Source of the DNA: Carboxylicivirga caseinilyticus
GTDB lineage: Bacteria > Bacteroidota > Bacteroidia > Bacteroidales > Marinilabiliaceae
Length of the DNA: 57,252 nt
Reading direction: 5' to 3'
Assembly: GCA_025499705.1 (NCBI GenBank)
Contig: JAFMVE010000039.1
Coordinates: 1-57,252 of the forward strand
This document shows positions 26,583 through 36,431 of this stretch, piece by piece (position 1 is the first letter of the stretch; each line of letters starts with the position of its first letter). The translations under genes and the position numbers were made by a program. Under the pieces are notes generated by a model. It searched no databases and was not told the origin of the DNA. It was given only the letters and a program-made list of their open reading frames with translations.

Positions 26583-28730
26583 CTAATTACCCGATAAACC
26601 ATCTGCAAAAGCAGCATATGAGTGTTTGCGTGAATAATTTAATGTCCATAACCCAATTGGTTCTCCACCTCTCCAAGAAGATTCTGCCGGACTGTCCGTA
26701 GGACTCCAAACTGTTATTCCATATTGTTGTGATACTGGAATCAATTCCTTGTACTTGTTCACTACATATGCATACATTTCAGCTTGAGCCTGATAATCTT
26801 CTTCTGTTGCTTCCGATGTTTTTTTATTAATGCCAATATCCAACTCCGAAACTTTAATTAGCTTTCCAGTTGCTGCTAAAAGTTCAAACATTTGAGCAAT
26901 CTTATCTTTATCCGAATCAACATTAATATGCATTTGCGTTCCAATTCCATCAACTCTGGCACCATGAGTCTCAATGTACTCAACATAGGCAATCAAACCT
27001 TTACATTTATCTAAATTATACTCTAAATTATAATCATTAATAAAATGAATATCACTTTCATTACCATATTGACGAGCCAGTTTAAAAGCCATTACTGCAT
27101 AATCTTTACCCAGATAATCCTGCCAGTAAAATTCATCACTTGCGAAATCTGCAGGAGCTTTATTTAAGCCTGATTTTAATTCATACGGATTTCCATCATC
27201 CATTGGTTCATTAACAACATCCCATGCTTTAACATAGTCCTTTGAAACCTCTAACATTCCTGAAATCCATCTTTCTAATTCATAAGAAATAGTATCTCTT
27301 TTTTCTTCATCTGTTAGAGGTATTGTATTTCCTGATTCCTCAATCTCCCATACAATATCATCGAAATAATACGTATTGGCTTCTTTTAGAATAGCAAGAT
27401 TAAACGCGATGGTGTTCATTCCTGCTTGACTGGCTGAAATTACTCCTGAATTAGAATATTCCTGCCATTCAGTAGTAACTGCAGGACTACCAACCATTGA
27501 CCAATGTAAATAGCCTCCAGGATTATTATGTGCTTGAGATGCTATAGTTGCAGGCTTATCTGCTTTAACCTTCATACTAAAGCGATAGGCTTGACCTTCT
27601 TCCAATTGCATAGGTCCTTTCACAAAGAACTGTGTATCCCAGTCATTACTTGGATTATCTCCCGACTTAACAACAATTGCTCTACCCACTCCATCTGCTC
27701 CTGTTCCATCAGCACCAATTGTAGCAGCATCTGGACCAACGGTTATCTCAGTTGCAAAGAAGCTTGAAACATCATCAGTTTCGACATTACTGTTATTTAC
27801 CAGGTTAGTCCACCAAGTAGCAGGTCCTGCTGCAGTACCTTCAATTGAAAAGGTGTATGAATGCCAACTAGGTTTTCCCCATTGACTTAGATCATCTTCA
27901 TCGAAGGTTCCATTTCCTATTAAATTATCTTCCGAACCACTTGCGGTAAGCACCATATCATCAAAAAACAGATCACCTCCAAATGTTCCGAAACAAAACT
28001 GTAATCTGGTAGCATTCATAGTCGGTGTAAATGTTACAGTAACATCGCCCCATGTTTCACCCAAAGCAATGTCCGGACCATAATTGGTTGTTGCCCCATC
28101 TGTTCTCCAAAATCCAACCGTATAGACACTTGAAGCTTTTGCACGCATTGTTAATGTATATTCCACACCCTCAGTTAATGGAGTAGGCATTGTGTATTCA
28201 AGCTGCCAATCCCAGATATTAGCCTTCGCCTCTGGAGTTGTAATTTGTAAAGCATTGTTGGCATCATTCGGATCAATTTCAATTTCACGATCAGCAATCG
28301 TAGTATTCAGGTAAGACGCTTTTTGATTAGCATGCCAACATAAAGTATGACCATAAATGGTAATTCCAGCTTCCTTTGCTGTTTCAATAAATCTTTCCAC
28401 TCCGGTAAAAGACATGCTTCCATTATCACCAACAATGGCCCCATGCTTCATAGCATAACCGGCAGTCATTTCATCAAAATTGGACGAAATGAAACTATTT
28501 CTGTAATCTTTTTGAATGTAATCATTTAACGAAACGCCTGCTCCAAGAATGAAATCAGGGTTTTCGGTGCGATTAACATACGCCTTTAATACATCATAGT
28601 CTTTCAGGTATTCATACATTTGAACACTTTCAGGTTTCTTGACATCAAAGTCAAGTAAACTATTTTCGGCGCAGGAAACCATTGACAAAACAGAAATGAC
28701 TCCTAACCCTATTTTATTTAAATACTTCAT
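26583..28730 (-). CDS. Surface GH10 endo-xylanase with inserted CBM pair (xyn10C-like)
   Basis: This 715-residue lipoprotein (C20 in SMVSCAEN) is the endo-xylanase of the xylan uptake core. The GH10 barrel is split. Its first part (about 50-145) ends at GHTLCWHANQKASYLN. A roughly 320-residue insert (about 146-465) of two CBM4/9-like beta-sandwiches follows; each ends in a typical FFDDMVL or YFDDIVW strand. The barrel then resumes with acid/base E508 (WDVVNEPM) and nucleophile E629 (KVSELDIGIN). Position directly behind xusE (19 bases) and this split layout match the GH10 of Prevotella and Bacteroides xylan core clusters. It probably sits on the outer surface and makes the oligosaccharides that XusA/C import. 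Confidence 0.94.
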   Translation of the reverse strand: MKYLNKIGLGVISVLSMVSCAENSLLDFDVKKPESVQMYEYLKDYDVLKAYVNRTENPDFILGAGVSLNDYIQKDYRNSFISSNFDEMTAGYAMKHGAIVGDNGSMSFTGVERFIETAKEAGITIYGHTLCWHANQKASYLNTTIADREIEIDPNDANNALQITTPEAKANIWDWQLEYTMPTPLTEGVEYTLTMRAKASSVYTVGFWRTDGATTNYGPDIALGETWGDVTVTFTPTMNATRLQFCFGTFGGDLFFDDMVLTASGSEDNLIGNGTFDEDDLSQWGKPSWHSYTFSIEGTAAGPATWWTNLVNNSNVETDDVSSFFATEITVGPDAATIGADGTGADGVGRAIVVKSGDNPSNDWDTQFFVKGPMQLEEGQAYRFSMKVKADKPATIASQAHNNPGGYLHWSMVGSPAVTTEWQEYSNSGVISASQAGMNTIAFNLAILKEANTYYFDDIVWEIEESGNTIPLTDEEKRDTISYELERWISGMLEVSKDYVKAWDVVNEPMDDGNPYELKSGLNKAPADFASDEFYWQDYLGKDYAVMAFKLARQYGNESDIHFINDYNLEYNLDKCKGLIAYVEYIETHGARVDGIGTQMHINVDSDKDKIAQMFELLAATGKLIKVSELDIGINKKTSEATEEDYQAQAEMYAYVVNKYKELIPVSQQYGITVWSPTDSPAESSWRGGEPIGLWTLNYSRKHSYAAFADGLSGN

Positions 28731-28749
28731 TATAATATGAATTTAAATA

Positions 28750-29787
28750 CTACTTAACTATATACTCCGGAGAAAAATATTCAGGTTTAATACCCCTATC
28801 TCTAACCACAAGAGTATCTTTAGTTGAATATGTTTTACCATCCACATTGATTGTATAATCCAGATACAAGGCATTGCGATCTTTATTGCCCCAGCTTTTC
28901 TTTTCTCCATCAATGACAAATTTACCTGAACCAGTCACTGCAAAACCATTATCATTTGAAGACACATTGCAATTATCCTCCTGATCAAAAGTAAGTAGTA
29001 AAGTACATGTCACATTCTCATCATTTGCATTAACAACATTAATTGGCAATTCAACTGAGCTTAATGAAGTTGTTGAACAATAACTTAACTCATCATATTC
29101 AACACTCGCTTCTCTTCGGATCACTGTTTCAACTATATTGCCAGTTTTAATCACATCCGTTCCTCTTCTTAAGTAAATTGCATGCCATTTGTTAATATAC
29201 TTAACACAATACAATACATAATCCTTTGGTGTCACATCCCAATCTGCGAGATTAGTTCTGATTGGACTATCATTCTTAGCCAATCCACCCAAAATTGAAT
29301 CAGCATTAGCTACATCAGTCATTACTAAAGGTATTACATAAGTGTTTTTAATGGCATTTGCATCTGCAAAGAATGCATCCGTCAATTGCACCTCTATTCC
29401 ACCCTGCAATTGCTTGTTCAAGAACATCTTATCAGAGGCCAAAGAATAATATTCTGAAGGCATTGCCAAAACTTCTTCACCATTCGAATAATAAAGATTA
29501 TTACATAGCTCGTTGCTTACTTCCACATCAATTTCTATATTCTTGTCATTTTGATATACACCTCCCATGGTTGCATATATCTTACATTTATGCTCATTAT
29601 CCAAGGTATTATCATAAATGTCATCGCCCAAAACAATTGTCCTTACAGGATATTGATTGGCAAAATACACAGTAGTATAATCAAAGTCAGGAAAAATCAC
29701 TTCATTATTCTCGCAAGATGTAATCCAGAAACTAATGAATATAATACTCAGCCTCCAAATTCCTTTATATTGTTTCATCTTATTCAT
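28750..29787 (-). CDS. xusE: XusE-like surface glycan-binding lipoprotein
   Basis: This 345-residue lipoprotein (C25 in WITSCENNEV) has a DUF1735-like N-terminal half (about 30-170, with MPSEYYSL and TYVIPLVMTD) and a DUF4361-like C-terminal half (about 200-330). These domains are found in SusE-position proteins of xylan loci. No catalytic motif is seen. It follows xusD by 23 bases and precedes the GH10 xylanase by 19 bases, the fixed place of xusE in the xylan core cluster. It probably binds xylan at the surface and feeds the SusC/D complex. The symbol rests on position plus domain type. Confidence 0.85.
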   Translation of the reverse strand: MNKMKQYKGIWRLSIIFISFWITSCENNEVIFPDFDYTTVYFANQYPVRTIVLGDDIYDNTLDNEHKCKIYATMGGVYQNDKNIEIDVEVSNELCNNLYYSNGEEVLAMPSEYYSLASDKMFLNKQLQGGIEVQLTDAFFADANAIKNTYVIPLVMTDVANADSILGGLAKNDSPIRTNLADWDVTPKDYVLYCVKYINKWHAIYLRRGTDVIKTGNIVETVIRREASVEYDELSYCSTTSLSSVELPINVVNANDENVTCTLLLTFDQEDNCNVSSNDNGFAVTGSGKFVIDGEKKSWGNKDRNALYLDYTINVDGKTYSTKDTLVVRDRGIKPEYFSPEYIVK

Positions 29788-29810
29788 AGCTTATCACTTT
29801 TATCATTATT

Positions 29811-31577
29811 TTACCAACCTGCATTTTGAACTAATGCACTCCACTTTTGTAATTCTCTGTAAGGAATAGGGCCATGATACATATAAGGTTTAAAGTTTCT
29901 TAATTCAACCTCAATTGAAGTATAAACCTTGGTTCCATCAATATCACCTATTTGCATTCCAAGTGCCGTTTCATTCAAATCAGATACTTTCCATCTTCTT
30001 AAATCCCAAAAACGGTGGTTTTCAAAACACAATTCCAGACGTCTCTCATTTCTAATCAATTCTCTCATCAGGTCTTTATTACCTTTAATTGACTCCAGGT
30101 AAAGATCTTGTTCATCGATACCAGCTCTTTGACGGATAGCTTTAATTACGTCATAGGCTGAATAAGTATTTCCACCAGTTCCGGTTGGTCCCCATGCCTC
30201 ATTGGCTGCCTCTGCATAAATCAGGAATAATTCAGTATACCTGATTCGCGCAACATAGTGTTTTTGTTTGGTATCATATGTAGGATCTGGATTACAATCT
30301 GATCTTAACAATTTTCTCAGGTAATATCCGGTTCTTGTTGACCATCCGTTATCCTTATTGATACCATCATTATTGTCGCTATAAGTACCGGTAACAATCT
30401 CTGAATTATTAGGCCCTTGAACACTCTCATTAACTACAACATACTTCTCCAATCGAGGATCTCTGTTTTGATACGGAAACTCAGGATCATAACTAGTATG
30501 TGTAATAGGATAACCGTTACTCATTGGAAAAGCATCCACTAAATTTTGTGTAGGATTGATTCGTCCGTTTCCGTAAACAGAAGGTGGAAAATTATCCTTC
30601 TCAAGGTTATTGTTACTTTCAATTGGACTACGCCAAATGACCTCTGCCGGAACAACTCCTGCTCCTAAATCATCAATCTCCGAGGTATTTGCATACCAGG
30701 TTCCACCATCCATATCCATTCCAGCTATTCCGTTTATGCGATTTAGAACCTGAGCTGCAAACTTTGCAGCATCTTCATATGTTACATCATTACCTGAAGT
30801 ATAAGCAGGACTAGCTGCCAAGAGTGCCACTTGAGCTTTTACGGCTTCAATAATTCGACCGTTAATTCGACCTTTAATATGATTTCCATTTGCTCTGTTG
30901 TAATCTCCTGCATTGGTAACACCCAAGTCCTTATATTTCTGAGGAATCTGCGCATCACTAATATCTCCATAATCCAATGGTAAAAGTTCTAATGCCTGGT
31001 CAATATCATCAAATATTTGATCAAGACATTCCTGAAAAGTATTACGAGGCTGATTAAAATCAGATTCTACGGTTTCAGGTTCTGTACGAATAGTTACTCC
31101 CAATAGTTGTCCATCAGCAGACCAACCTCCGTGAGCCATTAAAAGATAATACATATGTAAGGCTCTCAATGCATAGCTTTCTCCTTTTAGTCTGTCATTA
31201 AACATTGTATTGATAGCTTCATTCTTACTATACAATACTTCATCAGTATTGGCTAAAAAGAGATTAATGTATTGAATAGCATTTTGTCTGCTTTCCCATT
31301 GTGAGGTAGGATTATTATCCGAACTCCAGGAGCCGGTAGCCATCGACAGAAAATTGTCTGAAATTTCATTGGTTACTGCATTATCGGTAGCAACCTCACT
31401 GGTTGGATTCGATGAATACGGAAGCAGTATGTATGCATTTGCAAGAAGACCTTGCGCATAAACGGGTTCTTTATACATTACATCCAAATCACGTATGTTT
31501 TCCAATGCAGGTTCAAACATATCGTCACACGATGTAATTACAAGTAGAAGAACCAAAAATCTAAATATATTTTTCAT
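29811..31577 (-). CDS. xusD: SusD-like xylan oligosaccharide-binding lipoprotein (XusD)
   Basis: This 588-residue RagB/SusD family outer-membrane lipoprotein has C17 in VITSCDDMFEP. The alpha-helical TPR-type core is recognisable in GESYALRALHMYYLLMAHGGW, RYTELFLIYAEAANEAWGP and the C-terminal RRLELCFENHRFWDLRRWK. It caps the SusC-like porin encoded 26 bases upstream (31604-34450). It is the second SusD of the tandem, hence XusD. Confidence 0.93.
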   Translation of the reverse strand: MKNIFRFLVLLLVITSCDDMFEPALENIRDLDVMYKEPVYAQGLLANAYILLPYSSNPTSEVATDNAVTNEISDNFLSMATGSWSSDNNPTSQWESRQNAIQYINLFLANTDEVLYSKNEAINTMFNDRLKGESYALRALHMYYLLMAHGGWSADGQLLGVTIRTEPETVESDFNQPRNTFQECLDQIFDDIDQALELLPLDYGDISDAQIPQKYKDLGVTNAGDYNRANGNHIKGRINGRIIEAVKAQVALLAASPAYTSGNDVTYEDAAKFAAQVLNRINGIAGMDMDGGTWYANTSEIDDLGAGVVPAEVIWRSPIESNNNLEKDNFPPSVYGNGRINPTQNLVDAFPMSNGYPITHTSYDPEFPYQNRDPRLEKYVVVNESVQGPNNSEIVTGTYSDNNDGINKDNGWSTRTGYYLRKLLRSDCNPDPTYDTKQKHYVARIRYTELFLIYAEAANEAWGPTGTGGNTYSAYDVIKAIRQRAGIDEQDLYLESIKGNKDLMRELIRNERRLELCFENHRFWDLRRWKVSDLNETALGMQIGDIDGTKVYTSIEVELRNFKPYMYHGPIPYRELQKWSALVQNAGW

Positions 31578-31603
31578 AACTTTTCTTTTTGATTTACTGA
31601 CCT

Positions 31604-34450
31604 TTAGAAAACGGCTTTGATACCAAAGTTATAGAAACGCGTTTGAGGAGCACTTCCAACACTCATCTCCAGAATTTCACGTTCTTTTGAAATGGTCAAC
31701 AAATTTGATCCACTTACATACATTGAAATATCTTGGAAAACAAAGTTTTGCAAAATGTTTTTAGGTATGTCATAAGTAATCTGAACTTTAGCCAGGTTGA
31801 ACCGATCTGTTTTATATAACCAAAAGTCAGAATTACGGAAATTATTATCACCCGATTCCGTAGTTAATCTTGGATAAGTAGCGTTATTTTTGGTAGCCTC
31901 TGTCCATCTGGCGCGTACTACTTCGGAGTATTTTCCATTACCAGATACCCAAAAATATGAACTATTTTTCATCGCATAGGCTCCAAAATTACCTGTACCT
32001 AAAGCAAAAAAGGTTAAATTCTTCCATTTTGCCACTAGATTAATTCCAGCAGTAAATGGTGCGCCTGACCATCCCCCTTTTCCCAGATATACATTATCCT
32101 GTTCATCAATTATATTGTCACCATTCTGATCAATATACTTGATATCACCAGGCTTTATTGTACCTGAAAATCGTTGCTCAGGAGAATTATTGATTTCATC
32201 CTGACTATTGAAGAAACCATCACTTTGTAATCCCCAAATACCATCTAAAGGCTGTCCCTGACGATTTTGATAATCCCATTCATTCGCTTCATCCCGTTTT
32301 GCTGCATTAGTTGTATAGTAAACACCATTTAATCCAAGTGTTAAATCAAACTCACCAACACTTTTATTGAAATTAATACTAAAATCGAATCCTTTTCTTT
32401 CATCCACATTATAATTGTAGTATGGACGGAAAGTAGATTCAGGATAATATGTTGATAAATAACTTGGAAATATAGTGGAAGGAATAATAATCCCTCCATC
32501 CATTGTATTGGTAAAAACAGAAGTATTTATCTCTAGCAATCTATTCCACAATGAAGCATAAATAGACGCAGATATTTCTTTACGTTTAATGAAATCCAAT
32601 TCTTCATTGGCTCCTCTTTTAACATTGGTTGATCTTTCTGGGCGACCATCTGACCATCCCCAATACGCACCGTTAGCATGTTCGTAACTTCCACCATACA
32701 TATAGTAGTTTTCAATATCAATGTCTGAATTCAAAATACTGGAAGAGGCACTTAATCTAAGATCATCAATTACAGTTGAACCCGATAAGAAATTCTCGTT
32801 ACTTAATCTCCATGCTAAAGTGGCAGAAGGCGAAACCGCTGTTCGGTTACCTTCAGCTAATCGCGCTGAATGAGTAGCTGTTGCACTTAAACTGACATAA
32901 TACTTATACTTCAAATTATAATCAAATTGCCAGCCTAAGTTCGCATTACTTATTGCATGATATTCAGTTGACTGCTTTTGTTGCCAACCTGATGCTATAA
33001 GCATGGTATTAATATTATGAGCTTCATTCACACTAGTTTCGTATACTAATCTTCCTGAAGCCAGAATAGTTTGCCTACTACTACTGTTCGATATATTTTG
33101 GTTCCCCGATTTTTCATCGTTTCCAATCATTGAGGGTATTTGAACATATCCAACACCATTATAATCTCTCCAAACCGGATTAAAAACTGCATATGAATTA
33201 TTAAATGAAGTACTATAAGTAGTGGAGTAATCAACTGCAAATTGTGTATGAAATGACAAGCCCTTTAACAAGCTTTGTAAGTCAAAATCTATACCCGTAT
33301 CAAATTGAAACTGACGGCTTGTCCACTTATTATTTCCTGCAGCATAATAGTCTGCAAAAATATTAGTTGGCTCACTTTGTGTTCCGGCTAAAAAGTACTT
33401 ACCTCCAATAATGTTACTACCACTATTAATATAATTCCAGGATTGTTGGTCCATTGGATCCAAAAAGCTTATTGGAACCAAAGGAGATAAACGATTAGGT
33501 CTCATGGTTGCTGCATTGCTCCAATAGTTGCTTTCACCACTTGCATTTGCAGTCCGTGCATTATAAAATGTTGCATTTGCATTGATATATGCACTAACAT
33601 TGTTATTAATATTAAGATCTACATTACCTCTGATATTTAGTCTATTGGTATTGTTTTCTTCAGCTTCACCAAAGTTAATCATATCCCCTTCAGTATAATA
33701 CCCTATATTCGAGTAGAATTTAGCTCTTTTATTCCCTCCGGTAATTTCAGTAATAACATCCGTACGATTATAGGTCTTTTTGATATAATCAGAAGAATAG
33801 AAATCAACATTTGGATAACGATAAGGATTGATACCGGAACTATGATTATAAATTGTTTCTTCGCTGAAAACAATGTCTTTTCCATCATTGATCGAAGCCT
33901 CGTTAAATAGAGTCATATATTCAGCCGAACCCAAATACTTTGGAAAGCTTTTGGCAACATGCCAACCTGTATTAACCCTTACATTAACGCTAAGGTCACT
34001 ATCATCACCTCTTTTCGTTGAAATATAGATAACACCTTTTGCAGCCCTGCTACCATAGATAGCAATGGCTGAAGCTCCTTTTAAAAATGTAATCTGCTCA
34101 ATTTCGGTTGGTAATACATTATTTGCATCTCTGGGTATACCGTCTACTAAAACCAGGTAATCACCCATTCCCCATAGTGAATTGCCCGTATACCCTCCAA
34201 TATAACCTTGCATATTGTCAAGGCTATATGTATTATAGTTCATTTTTGTTAATTCGGCCAAATCAACAACTGAAACACCCCCTAAAAGCTCACTTTTCGC
34301 GACCTTTTTATAAGCAACCTGCACTAGTGGGTCTTTTGTCAATTTTAACGTATCAGCTTCATTTTGTACATTATATTGGGCCTTTATATGTAATAACGGA
34401 ACCATTATAAATAATGCCATGCAAATGAATCTTAATTGTATATGTTTCAT
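31604..34450 (-). CDS. xusC: SusC-like TonB-dependent transporter (XusC), short form
   Basis: This 948-residue outer-membrane receptor has a signal peptide (about 1-24). The plug domain (about 48-155) includes YLVLVDGIPRDANNV and IYGSRAAKGVIYISTKRG. The 22-strand barrel follows and ends in the usual aromatic terminus (FGIKAVF). Unlike xusA it lacks the N-terminal carboxypeptidase-regulatory beta domain, and its TonB-box region (DPLVQVAYKKV) departs from the VVVVGYG form. It forms a pair with the SusD just downstream. It imports xylan-derived oligosaccharides; how it divides the work with XusA cannot be told from sequence. Confidence 0.93.
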   Translation of the reverse strand: MKHIQLRFICMALFIMVPLLHIKAQYNVQNEADTLKLTKDPLVQVAYKKVAKSELLGGVSVVDLAELTKMNYNTYSLDNMQGYIGGYTGNSLWGMGDYLVLVDGIPRDANNVLPTEIEQITFLKGASAIAIYGSRAAKGVIYISTKRGDDSDLSVNVRVNTGWHVAKSFPKYLGSAEYMTLFNEASINDGKDIVFSEETIYNHSSGINPYRYPNVDFYSSDYIKKTYNRTDVITEITGGNKRAKFYSNIGYYTEGDMINFGEAEENNTNRLNIRGNVDLNINNNVSAYINANATFYNARTANASGESNYWSNAATMRPNRLSPLVPISFLDPMDQQSWNYINSGSNIIGGKYFLAGTQSEPTNIFADYYAAGNNKWTSRQFQFDTGIDFDLQSLLKGLSFHTQFAVDYSTTYSTSFNNSYAVFNPVWRDYNGVGYVQIPSMIGNDEKSGNQNISNSSSRQTILASGRLVYETSVNEAHNINTMLIASGWQQKQSTEYHAISNANLGWQFDYNLKYKYYVSLSATATHSARLAEGNRTAVSPSATLAWRLSNENFLSGSTVIDDLRLSASSSILNSDIDIENYYMYGGSYEHANGAYWGWSDGRPERSTNVKRGANEELDFIKRKEISASIYASLWNRLLEINTSVFTNTMDGGIIIPSTIFPSYLSTYYPESTFRPYYNYNVDERKGFDFSINFNKSVGEFDLTLGLNGVYYTTNAAKRDEANEWDYQNRQGQPLDGIWGLQSDGFFNSQDEINNSPEQRFSGTIKPGDIKYIDQNGDNIIDEQDNVYLGKGGWSGAPFTAGINLVAKWKNLTFFALGTGNFGAYAMKNSSYFWVSGNGKYSEVVRARWTEATKNNATYPRLTTESGDNNFRNSDFWLYKTDRFNLAKVQITYDIPKNILQNFVFQDISMYVSGSNLLTISKEREILEMSVGSAPQTRFYNFGIKAVF

Positions 34451-34494
34451 TGCTTAATCATTTATTGTTACAAGTATGTTTTAGTTAGGTTGTA

Positions 34495-36420
34495 TTACCA
34501 ACCCGGATTCTGATTAAACTCAGGATAAAGTGAGACATCAGAAACCTTTAGAGGTAGCCAATAATGCTTGGTACCAAAATCACGTGTTAAAATAATTTCC
34601 TCTCTAAAATTAGCCACTTGGGCATCTTTACAATCGTTTTCTTTAAACCATTCTAAAGTTTCAACCCGATCAAATTCATGAGAAGTTTTAACATTATATG
34701 GATACTCTGTTAACAATAACCATCTTTGCAAATCGTTAAACCGAAATCCCTCGAATGACAGTTCAACCGCTCTTTCTCTTCTGATTTCATTCATGAATTT
34801 ATCATTATCTGCAACATAACTTGCATCAACAAACCCCGCACCTACTCTTTCACGTATTCTGTTCATAGCTTGCTCCGCAGTTAAGCCATAGGTAGCAGAT
34901 GTATATTGTGCACCACCAATAGCGGCACATGCTTCGGCATACATTAGGTAAACATCCCCCAATCTCATATAAGGAAGGTAAGTCTGAATACCATTACCCC
35001 AATCATAGGCCTGATCATATTTATTACATTCATGAGGAGCAAACTTTTGCATAAAATAACCTGTGCGGCTTCCATTCTGAGGATTTCTCATTGTACCACC
35101 TGTATGTAACCCGGTATACCTTAGGTGTTCATCTTCCTCAAGCATGGCTGAGTTTACATATTTAAAGCCATCAACAATTATATCATGGTAGAAACGTGGA
35201 TCACGATCCTTAAAAGGATAGTTTGGATCAAATCCGGAATTAGGATCATCTAATGGCAAACCATTTGCCATACCATAAAAATTAACATAATTTGCTGTTG
35301 GATGATGGATAACATTATCATGTTCTACCAATCCATTTACCTTTGGCCCCCATGTTTTCAAAAAGTTCCAAGCCGATCCATTGGCATCATACACTCTTCC
35401 ACGAAAGATAGCTTCATCAGCACCAGGCATTAAAAAGCCTTGGCCTCTTGTATAAAAAATTTCAGAAAAAGACTTTTCACTTCCCGATTTGATATGATTG
35501 TAAATATCGTCATATGCGAAACTTGCTAATACATATTGAGTTTCACCGCCTTCTACCAGCTGTAATAACTCACCGAATGCATCTGCGCCCTTTTGACAAT
35601 AAGTTTTATCATAATCATAGGTCTTTGATCCTCCAACCTGAGCACCATTTTTCATTAAAGGACTTCCAGCCCATAGGTAATTTTTCCCAAGATAACCTAA
35701 TGCAGCTATTTTATTAATTCGCAATTGGTTCTTTCCGCTATTTTTCTTACCTGTAGCTGTTTCATCCCAATCAATCGGCAACAAATCAGCCGCTTTCTTA
35801 AAATCAGCACCCGCTTTATCGGCACACTCCTGATAACTTAGACGAGGTAAATTCAAACTTTCAGATGGTGATAAAACTCTATCGATATATTGTAATCCTC
35901 CGAAAAACTGCATTAATTCAAAGTGCCACCATCCACGGAAAAAATACAATTGACCTTCTATTAGTCTTTTCTCTTCGTCAGTTGCTGCCACCATTCTATC
36001 CAGATTTTCGATGCCCATATTGGCCTTCCGGATACAATACCAGGCGTGAGACCATAATCTGTGATTAAACTTATCACCTGAGGTCGGATCTGCTCTTCCG
36101 GCATCTAACCAACTTTGATCGTTGTTTTGCCATGCCCAGAAATTACCAATATCCATCTGATGCCCCATCAAAAAGTTAGCAGGTACATTAAATATCTCAT
36201 CATCGCCCCAGTTATACGATGTAACCCAATAATATTTTTGTTTATCCGGTATACAGTTATAAATCTCATCGATATATCCCTGAAAATTAATATAATTATT
36301 AAAGGCTGTTTCTTCCGAGACTATCGATTCCGGATCCCGATCTAAATAATCTTCACAGCTACTTAGTCCAATCGAAAAAGGTATTAGACTGTATAGAATT
36401 ATTTTATATATATTTTTCAT
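34495..36420 (-). CDS. xusB: SusD-like xylan oligosaccharide-binding lipoprotein (XusB)
   Basis: This is a 641-residue SusD/RagB lipoprotein with C22 in GLSSCEDYLDRDPES. Typical blocks are GQLYFFRGWWHFELMQFFGG, MRLGDVYLMYAEACAAIGG and the C-terminal RRERAVELSFEGFRFNDLQRW. It lies 11 bases behind xusA and 44 bases before the second SusC. It is longer than its paralogue XusD. It probably lids the XusA porin and binds xylo-oligosaccharides through surface aromatic residues. Confidence 0.94.
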   Translation of the reverse strand: MKNIYKIILYSLIPFSIGLSSCEDYLDRDPESIVSEETAFNNYINFQGYIDEIYNCIPDKQKYYWVTSYNWGDDEIFNVPANFLMGHQMDIGNFWAWQNNDQSWLDAGRADPTSGDKFNHRLWSHAWYCIRKANMGIENLDRMVAATDEEKRLIEGQLYFFRGWWHFELMQFFGGLQYIDRVLSPSESLNLPRLSYQECADKAGADFKKAADLLPIDWDETATGKKNSGKNQLRINKIAALGYLGKNYLWAGSPLMKNGAQVGGSKTYDYDKTYCQKGADAFGELLQLVEGGETQYVLASFAYDDIYNHIKSGSEKSFSEIFYTRGQGFLMPGADEAIFRGRVYDANGSAWNFLKTWGPKVNGLVEHDNVIHHPTANYVNFYGMANGLPLDDPNSGFDPNYPFKDRDPRFYHDIIVDGFKYVNSAMLEEDEHLRYTGLHTGGTMRNPQNGSRTGYFMQKFAPHECNKYDQAYDWGNGIQTYLPYMRLGDVYLMYAEACAAIGGAQYTSATYGLTAEQAMNRIRERVGAGFVDASYVADNDKFMNEIRRERAVELSFEGFRFNDLQRWLLLTEYPYNVKTSHEFDRVETLEWFKENDCKDAQVANFREEIILTRDFGTKHYWLPLKVSDVSLYPEFNQNPGW

Positions 36421-36431
36421 AGTTCTAAATG